A DNA stretch of 10,043 nt from Acidobacteriota bacterium (GTDB taxonomy: Bacteria > Acidobacteriota > Thermoanaerobaculia > Gp7-AA8), in assembly GCA_003223695.1 (NCBI GenBank), contig QHVY01000315.1:1-10043 (forward strand), in the 5' to 3' direction. The translations under genes and the position numbers were made by a program. The notes beneath the pieces were generated by a model. It saw only the letters and a list, made by a program, of their open reading frames with translations, made no database searches and was not told the DNA's origin. Below, in pieces: positions 5,669-10,043 of this stretch; within the stretch, counting starts at the first letter, position 1; each line of letters starts with the position of its first letter.

Positions 5669-6935
5669 GCCCCCGCTCCGCTCTGTCGATCAATTGCTGA
5701 ATGTCTTTCTTCGCATGCGCAGCGGAAAAAAACGCCGACTCCATCTGCGATGGCGGCAGGTAGACGCCTTCGGCCAGCATCACGTGAAAAAAGCGCGCGA
5801 ACTTCTCGCGATTCGATTTATTCGCCGACTCCCAGTCGGTCACCGGTCCCTCGGTGAAGAAAATCGTCCACATCGATCCGACACGATTGAACGTGATCGG
5901 CACCCCGTGCTTCTCCGCCGAGCGGCGGACGCCGTGCTCGAACTCCGAGCTGCGCTCCTCGAGATCTTTGTAGATCGATGAGTTTTTGAGAACGCCGAGT
6001 GTCGACTTTCCAGCAGCAACGGCGACCGGATTCCCGGAAAGCGTTCCCGCCTGATACATCGGTCCGAGCGGCGAAACTTGCTCCATGATTTTGCGCGAGC
6101 CGCCGTACGCACCGATGGGCATGCCGCCGCCGATGATTTTGCCGAGCGTGGTGATGTCGGGCTTCACTCCGTACAGCTCTTGCGCGCCCCCGTATGCCAC
6201 GCGAAATCCGGTCATCACTTCATCGAAGATCAGCAGCGATCCGCGCTCGTCGCAGATCGCTCGCAGCCCCTGCAGAAAACCCTCGGCTGGAGGAACGCAG
6301 CCCATGTTTCCAGCGACCGGCTCGACGATGATCGCCGCAACGTCGTCGCCGTTCTCATCCATCGCGTTGCTGACCGCATCGAGATGGTTGTAGGCCACGC
6401 TCACCGTCAGTTGTGTGATCTCCTGCGGCACGCCCGCGGAGTCGGGCACATTGAACGTTGCACTGCCCGACCCGGCCTTCACGAGCAGCGAATCGACGTG
6501 CCCGTGATAGCCGCCATCGAATTTCAGAATCTTTTTTCGTCCGGTCACCGCGCGCGCCAGGCGCAGGGCGCTCATCGCCGCCTCGGTTCCGGAGTTGACA
6601 AGCCGGATCATCTCGATTGACGGCATCGCGGCGATGATCATTTCCGCGAGCTCGACCTCGCCGACGGTCGGCGCGCCGAATGAGAATCCCCGCGTCGCCG
6701 CTCTCTTCACCGCTTCAACGACAAAGCGATGGCCGTGGCCGAGGATCATGGGGCCCCACGAGCCGACGCAGTCGATGTACTGGAGGTTGTCGGCGTCGAA
6801 CACGCGCGAGCCCTGCCCCTGCTCGATGAACGGCGGTGTCCCGCCGACGGCGCGAAACGCGCGCACAGGCGAGTTGACGCCGCCGGGGATGATCTCCTGC
6901 GCGCGCTGAAAGAGCGCTTCGGATTGCTTGCCCAT
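5637..6935 (-). CDS. hemL: Glutamate-1-semialdehyde 2,1-aminomutase
   Basis: HemL is the PLP-dependent enzyme that turns glutamate-1-semialdehyde into 5-aminolevulinate, the precursor of heme and other tetrapyrroles. The 432-residue protein is full length and opens with ALFQRAQEIIPGGVNSPVRA. Characteristic parts are LVNSGTEAAMSALRLAR (112-128), FDGGYHGHVD (139-148), LLIFDEVMTGFR (234-245, with the PLP aspartate D238), and TTLGKIIGGGMPIGAYGG with the PLP lysine K266. The ATG at 6935 gives the usual N-terminus. It has no visible Shine-Dalgarno and may be leaderless. It is divergent from the AbrB remnant with only 23 bases between starts, and convergent with the cyclodeaminase frame. Its active-site segment at 6092-6150 is the source of the patch in ftcD. 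Confidence 0.97.
   Translation of the reverse strand: MGKQSEALFQRAQEIIPGGVNSPVRAFRAVGGTPPFIEQGQGSRVFDADNLQYIDCVGSWGPMILGHGHRFVVEAVKRAATRGFSFGAPTVGEVELAEMIIAAMPSIEMIRLVNSGTEAAMSALRLARAVTGRKKILKFDGGYHGHVDSLLVKAGSGSATFNVPDSAGVPQEITQLTVSVAYNHLDAVSNAMDENGDDVAAIIVEPVAGNMGCVPPAEGFLQGLRAICDERGSLLIFDEVMTGFRVAYGGAQELYGVKPDITTLGKIIGGGMPIGAYGGSRKIMEQVSPLGPMYQAGTLSGNPVAVAAGKSTLGVLKNSSIYKDLEERSSEFEHGVRRSAEKHGVPITFNRVGSMWTIFFTEGPVTDWESANKSNREKFARFFHVMLAEGVYLPPSQMESAFFSAAHAKKDIQQLIDRAERGLKKVAWEFEK
6092..6150 (-). repeat. 59-bp inverted repeat copy 2 (source copy, within hemL)
   Basis: This stretch codes for the PLP-lysine loop of HemL (residues 263-281). It is perfectly repeated in inverted orientation at 4970-5028. 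It is taken as the source copy because the encoded peptide is expected in HemL and foreign to FtcD. Confidence 0.95.
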
Positions 6936-6941
6936 GTCTGA

Positions 6942-6947
6942 ATTATG
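6942..6947 (-). promoter_or_regulatory. Possible -10 element for hemL
   Basis: CATAAT on the minus strand matches five of six positions of TATAAT and lies 6 bases before the hemL ATG. Transcription would then start at or next to the ATG, giving a leaderless message. This would fit the lack of a Shine-Dalgarno. No good -35 is visible. Confidence 0.35.
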
Positions 6948-6958
6948 CTGTGTTTCGT

Positions 6959-7167
6959 ATGAGGCGAACGAGGCTGTCGTCGAGATATCAGGTCACCATT
7001 CCGAAGAATGTACGGGACCAGATGGGCCTGAGCCCGGTCAGGAAATGGAGGTCATCGCCAAGAGCGGTCTGGTCATCCTGGTGCCTGAGCGTCCGATTTC
7101 AGCGATGCGCGGATTCGCCCGAGGAATTCGAACCACCGGCTTCAGAGAGAAAAAGGACCGGTTTTGA
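6959..7167 (+). pseudogene. AbrB/MazE-type antitoxin (VapB), frameshifted
   Basis: The protein starts MRRTRLSSRYQVTIPKNVR, the swapped-hairpin AbrB DNA-binding fold of VapB/MazE antitoxins. That reading holds in frame 2 to about 7035. The sequence then makes sense only in frame 1: GQEMEVIAKSGLVILVPERP, ending GFREKKDRF before the TGA at 7165-7167. One base is missing at CCGGTCAGG; an additional G (CCGGGTCAGG) would give LSPGQEME and a clean 69-residue antitoxin. The remnant lies 23 bases from the divergent hemL start, and the toxin remnant follows with a 4-base overlap. The loss may be real or a homopolymer read error. Confidence 0.8.
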
Positions 7168-7393
7168 TCCCTGTCGCAGACAGGCGGCAAAAGCTTCGGC
7201 GTGACGTTTCACCGAAGAATTCGAGCCAGCCGGAACTGAAGAGATTGCATTGACGGCTGCGGAGTTGAGTCTGGCGCACCGACTGGCGATGGCGGACGCG
7301 GTGATGTTGGCAACCGCACGGAAATATGATGCTGACCTGATCACCACCGATTCGGACTTCGCCGGAATCGCCGGGGTGACGATGGTTCACTGA
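7164..7393 (+). pseudogene. VapC PIN-domain toxin remnant, N-terminal half deleted
   Basis: VapC toxins are PIN-domain ribonucleases. The C-terminal part is clear in frame 2 from 7205: EFEPAGTEEIALTAAELSL, then HRLAMADAVMLATARKYDADL, then ITTDSDFAGIAGV, ending with TGA at 7391-7393. It contains the MAD and TTDSDF acidic motifs. The start may survive as TTG ATC CCT GTC GCA GAC at 7164 (MIPVAD, resembling the usual VapC opening with the first aspartate), overlapping the antitoxin stop. About 75 residues expected between these ends are absent, and the roughly 25 bases between them are unrecognisable. The 3' end overlaps the convergent DUF3052 gene by 7 bases. Confidence 0.75.
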
Positions 7394-7779
7394 TGCCGCA
7401 ACTCGCGCCGAATGACCAGCTTCAGCCCCGACCAGATGTCATCGACGGCGCACACTTTCACATCGACAAAACCGAGCGGCAGAGCAATCGCTCGAATCAC
7501 GTCTTCAGTGATGTCGGTCGGCACCTTCGATGACTTTTTTGGCCAGGAGACCCACACGGTCGTGTCGTCGCGGATGCGATCACGCAATTTGCGAAGCTTC
7601 GCCGCGAGCTCGGCGGCGTTCTTCGTGAAGACGTGCACGATGTCGACGCGGTCGGAGATCGATCGCGCCACGGCCGCTTCTTTCGTCGGGTAATCGTCAG
7701 GCGCACCGTCGAGGAGAAGGGTTGATCCAGGTTTGATGCCGAGCTTCTTCGCCAGCGGCGTCCCTGAATAGCCCGCCAT
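7387..7779 (-). CDS. DUF3052 family protein
   Basis: The 130-residue protein begins MAGYSGTPLAKKLGIKPGST and contains VWVSWPKKSSKVPTDITEDV (96-115), then VKVCAVDDIWSGLKLVIRR. These are the recognisable features of DUF3052, a small cytosolic family of unknown function. The ATG at 7779 overlaps the stop of the upstream DUF4410 gene (TGATG), so the two are translationally coupled. An in-frame TTG lies one codon earlier. The 3' end overlaps the VapC remnant by 7 bases tail-to-tail. No function can be assigned. Confidence 0.9.
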   Translation of the reverse strand: MAGYSGTPLAKKLGIKPGSTLLLDGAPDDYPTKEAAVARSISDRVDIVHVFTKNAAELAAKLRKLRDRIRDDTTVWVSWPKKSSKVPTDITEDVIRAIALPLGFVDVKVCAVDDIWSGLKLVIRRELRHQ

Positions 7780-8378
7780 CAAAATTCGTCGAGGATGTGG
7801 GCGACGTCCTTGCCGGCTGCATGGATGCTGTCGCGCATGACGTCCATGTTTCTTCCGCCGCCGACCTTGAACGTGCCACCCGACCGCCGCTCTTGTGTGA
7901 AGCGCGCCAGGACCGCGCCGCTTTTCGCGTCGACGAACTCGCCGCTGACTTTCGTTCCGGCAGCACCGGCACCAAAGCCGCCGAAGTAGCGTTTGGCTCG
8001 CGAGCCGGGAGAGAGGTCCTCCACTTTGCCGCGGACGATTAGCGTTTTCGCCGACTTCGACGTTTTCTCGGATTGGATCACGTCGGCCTTCGCCTTCAGC
8101 TCGGGCTTCATCGCCTCGATGAGCGTGGAGGTGTACGTGTCGAGCACCGATTTGATCGTGTCGTAAGACTTGTCGCTCTTGTCGGGCAACGGGGTGGCAG
8201 AAGTGTCAAAGGGCTGCATGACGATCTTGTCGTAATCAGCGATCTTGAAGGTCTTCAGGATCTCGATGTGATCGATATCCTGCCCCCACGCGTTGTAAGT
8301 CCCGGGCTCGGTTGGAGCGGCTTTCTTGCCGCGAGCGTAGAGCGTGGGCGCCAAGACCAGCAGCGCAATAGCGGTCAC
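7779..8378 (-). CDS. DUF4410 family exported protein
   Basis: The core reads YDKIVMQPFDTSATPLPDK, then a helical part (YDTIKSVLDTYTSTLIEAM), then TLIVRGKVEDLSPGSRAKRY and a glycine-rich FGGFGAGAAG, ending with GEFVDAKSGAVLARF and RRSGGTF. This is the usual DUF4410 order; the family's function is unknown and its members are generally exported. A hydrophobic segment TAIALLVLAPTLYA precedes the domain and looks like a signal peptide. I chose the GTG at 8378 because it forms a GTGA overlap with the stop of the small gene upstream and has AGGAG about 12 bases before it. The start is not certain. The frame stays open to a GTG at 8609, and an RRRRR stretch just before 8378 would make a better signal-peptide n-region, with GTG at 8450 as an alternative start. 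Confidence 0.8.
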   Translation of the reverse strand: MTAIALLVLAPTLYARGKKAAPTEPGTYNAWGQDIDHIEILKTFKIADYDKIVMQPFDTSATPLPDKSDKSYDTIKSVLDTYTSTLIEAMKPELKAKADVIQSEKTSKSAKTLIVRGKVEDLSPGSRAKRYFGGFGAGAAGTKVSGEFVDAKSGAVLARFTQERRSGGTFKVGGGRNMDVMRDSIHAAGKDVAHILDEF

Positions 8379-8609
8379 GAATGCACGTCTTCTCCTGCGC
8401 GGCGCGCCTGCTTTTCCACGCGCTCGAAAAAGTCCGCGCCGTATCGCCACTCGAGGATCTTCACATTGACCGTGTTGTACGCGCACTGATACTGCACTCG
8501 ACGAGCAGCTGATCGCGCCGCTCTTCATACGCTCTTGTGGATAGACCGACGCCACGGCTGCGATCAGAACGAGCGACGTGGCGATGATCCTTCGACGTCG
8601 AGTGGTCAC
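8375..8609 (-). pseudogene. Small exported protein of unknown function, split by two apparent one-base losses
   Basis: Three minus-strand reading segments join into one plausible 78-residue protein. From the GTG at 8609 comes a signal peptide, MTTRRRRIIATSLVLIAAVA, then SVYPQE. One frame over follows AYEERRDQLLVE. In the third frame follows VQYQCAYNTVNVKILEWRYG, then ADFFERVEKQARRAGEDVHS and a TGA at 8375-8377. Adding one G at each junction (GAGCG to GAGGCG, and GAGTG to GAGGTG) restores a single frame of 79 codons. The stop overlaps the chosen DUF4410 start as GTGA, and the start lies 18 bases behind the sugar-transferase stop. I do not recognise the family. The composition is protein-like, unlike the arginine- or serine-rich shadows around it. 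Read alone, the first frame runs on into the DUF4410 gene. Confidence 0.6.
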
Positions 8610-8627
8610 GAGCCATCGTACGACCGC

Positions 8628-10028
8628 TCAGTACGCGTTCTCGTGCCGCAGGCCGTGCAGAACCGTCATGAAGAGGATTTTCACATCGAGCATCAGCGAC
8701 CAGTTCTCGATGTAGTACAGATCGTGCTCGATGCGCATCCGCACCGAGGTGTTGCCGCGCCAGCCGTGCACCTGGGCCCAGCCGGTCATGCCGGCGCGCA
8801 CTTTGTGCCGCAACATGTAGTGGGGGAATTCTGCACGAAATTGTTGTACGAATTGCGGCCGCTCCGGCCTCGGGCCGACGATGCTCATGTCGCCCATGAG
8901 GACATTGAAAAGCTGCGGCAATTCGTCGAGCGACCACGCCCGAATCAGACGCCCCATTCGCGTGCGCCTCGGATCATCGCGCTCGGCCCATTTCGCGCCG
9001 CTCTCATTTTCTGCGCCGGCTTTCATCGAGCGAAACTTCACGATCTCGAACGGCTTGCCATCGAGGCCCATCCGCACCTGGCGATAGAAAATCGATCCGC
9101 GGTCCTCGATCCAGATTGCCAGGGCGATGAGCAGCATCAGCGGCGAGAGGATGATCAGCGCCGCGCCGGCGACGGCGAGGTCGAAGCCGCGCTTGACGAA
9201 GCGACTCCACCCTTCCAGCGGCGTCTCGGAGAGGTTGATCGTCGGCAGACCGTCAATGTCTTCGACGCGCGAGCGCAGCACCATGAACTGCAGCAGATCG
9301 GGGACAACGTGAATCGATACGACGCTTCGTGTGAGCTGCTCGAGAACTGCTTGCGACGCGCCATGTGGCAGCGCCACAAAGACATGGTCGACGTCGTGCT
9401 CTTCGATCACGCGCTCTGCATCTTCGATTGTCCCGAGACATTCGAGATCCTCGAGGCCGGAGTCGTCGCCGTTTCGGAGAAACCCGACGATCTGAAATCC
9501 GAGCTCGCGATGCGATCGCATGCGCTCGACGACCGCGCGCGCGAGCTCACCGTTTCCGGCGATGAGCACACGATCGAGGTCCTTGCCCGCGCGGTGCCGC
9601 AGGTTTACTCCTGCCCGAACCAGCATCCGCCCGCCGATCACGAACAGAATCGCGCAGACCATGAACAGGCTGAGCGTCGCGCGTGAATATTCGACGCCGG
9701 GCTGCTTCCAGGGGCGGATCCAAAGCAGCACACCGGACAGAATGACCGTTGCTACGACCGAGCCGATCGCAACCGACATCCACTCCTCCGCTTTCGATCG
9801 CGTCGGCCGGACGCGGTAGAGACCCTGAATGGCGAAGGAAAGCGGAAACACGAGCGTGATGATCGGCAGGATGCTGAGGTACACCTCGATGTCCTGCATG
9901 CCTTTCACCACCGGCACGATCTTGACGTGGAAGCGGAGGAACCACGCGCAGAGCATGGCCAGGTTCGATGCCACGGCGTCATTGATCACGTAGATCGACG
10001 ACAATGCACGATTTTTCTTTTCGATCAA
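8628..10028 (-). CDS. Polyprenyl-phosphate hexose-1-phosphate transferase (WcaJ/EpsE type)
   Basis: This enzyme family attaches the first sugar phosphate, often glucose-1-phosphate, to undecaprenyl phosphate at the inner membrane, starting exopolysaccharide or capsule synthesis. The 466-residue protein has four N-terminal membrane helices (about 12-33, 47-70, 86-104, 118-138), a nucleotide-binding-like domain (VLIAGNGELARAV, 154-166) and a fifth membrane segment (285-307) after FVKRGFDLAVAG. The catalytic domain has FYRQVRMGLDGKPFEIVKFRSM, the DE pair in SLDELPQLFNVLMGDMSIVGPRPERP (D368, E369) and RAGMTGWAQVHGWRGNT. All family hallmarks are present and the length is normal. The start is taken as TTG at 10028, with AGG about 9 bases upstream. 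The frame is open to the window edge, so the true start may lie outside. The exact sugar cannot be told. Confidence 0.92.
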   Translation of the reverse strand: MIEKKNRALSSIYVINDAVASNLAMLCAWFLRFHVKIVPVVKGMQDIEVYLSILPIITLVFPLSFAIQGLYRVRPTRSKAEEWMSVAIGSVVATVILSGVLLWIRPWKQPGVEYSRATLSLFMVCAILFVIGGRMLVRAGVNLRHRAGKDLDRVLIAGNGELARAVVERMRSHRELGFQIVGFLRNGDDSGLEDLECLGTIEDAERVIEEHDVDHVFVALPHGASQAVLEQLTRSVVSIHVVPDLLQFMVLRSRVEDIDGLPTINLSETPLEGWSRFVKRGFDLAVAGAALIILSPLMLLIALAIWIEDRGSIFYRQVRMGLDGKPFEIVKFRSMKAGAENESGAKWAERDDPRRTRMGRLIRAWSLDELPQLFNVLMGDMSIVGPRPERPQFVQQFRAEFPHYMLRHKVRAGMTGWAQVHGWRGNTSVRMRIEHDLYYIENWSLMLDVKILFMTVLHGLRHENAY

Positions 10029-10043
10029 GTTGTGACCTGTCCG

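Noticed and set aside
4970..6150. Invertible switch using the 59-bp inverted repeats.
   Set aside because: Inversion would fuse FtcD to the HemL C-terminus and HemL to the out-of-frame cyclodeaminase. Neither arrangement gives two good genes, so a programmed switch is unlikely.
8461..8937. Minus-strand frame of 158 codons, partly between the sugar transferase and the DUF4410 gene.
   Set aside because: The upstream part is a shadow of the transferase. Only the segment AYEERRDQLLVE looks protein-like, and it was assigned to the frameshifted small exported gene.
8535..9686. Long open frame (383 codons) on the plus strand.
   Set aside because: It is antisense to the polyprenyl-phosphate sugar transferase, whose motifs are unambiguous; the composition is shadow-like.

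Overview
The window is about 60% GC, gene-dense bacterial chromosome. The mix of genes (a bifunctional-type FtcD, FtsEX, DUF3052, DUF4410, a VapBC remnant) together with short tandem repeats of period 7 suggests an environmental bacterium, most likely Acidobacteriota. That placement is an inference from gene content and style. No rRNA, tRNA, CRISPR array, transposase or phage gene was seen.

Left part (1-2314). A left-truncated PAP2 phosphatase gene has lost a piece between its second and third catalytic motifs. It is followed by an intact HIT-family gene. Facing these on the minus strand is a clear fluoride-response unit: a fluoride (crcB-motif) riboswitch at 2142-2190, then crcB (fluoride channel), then a gene with two DUF190 domains. 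The ribosome-binding site of crcB copies the riboswitch pseudoknot sequence, so a translational switch can be read from the DNA. The space between this unit and ftsE holds an inverted repeat and an 8.7-copy array of a 7-base unit.

Middle (2315-6935). ftsE and ftsX (the cell-division FtsEX complex) are separated by a 19-bp perfect palindrome. ftsX overlaps ftcD by 4 bases. ftcD (histidine degradation, formimidoyl transfer to folate) is broken at the linker to its cyclodeaminase domain. The linker has been replaced by 59 bases identical to the active-site lysine region of hemL, which lies on the opposite strand about 1.1 kb away. The cyclodeaminase half continues in another frame and runs tail-to-tail into hemL through a second 7-base repeat array.

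Right part (6936-10043). A decayed AbrB/VapC toxin-antitoxin pair follows: the antitoxin is frameshifted and the toxin has lost its N-terminal half. A minus-strand run then contains, in transcription order, a polyprenyl-phosphate sugar transferase (WcaJ/EpsE type), a small exported protein broken by two apparent one-base losses, an exported DUF4410 protein and a DUF3052 protein. The last three are joined by 1- or 4-base overlaps.

The most interesting signals are the fluoride riboswitch with its Shine-Dalgarno mimic, the hemL patch inside ftcD, and the hidden small exported gene upstream of the DUF4410 gene. Five damaged genes in 10 kb, alongside nine intact ones, indicate either real decay or sequencing/assembly error. 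The reads are needed to decide between these.
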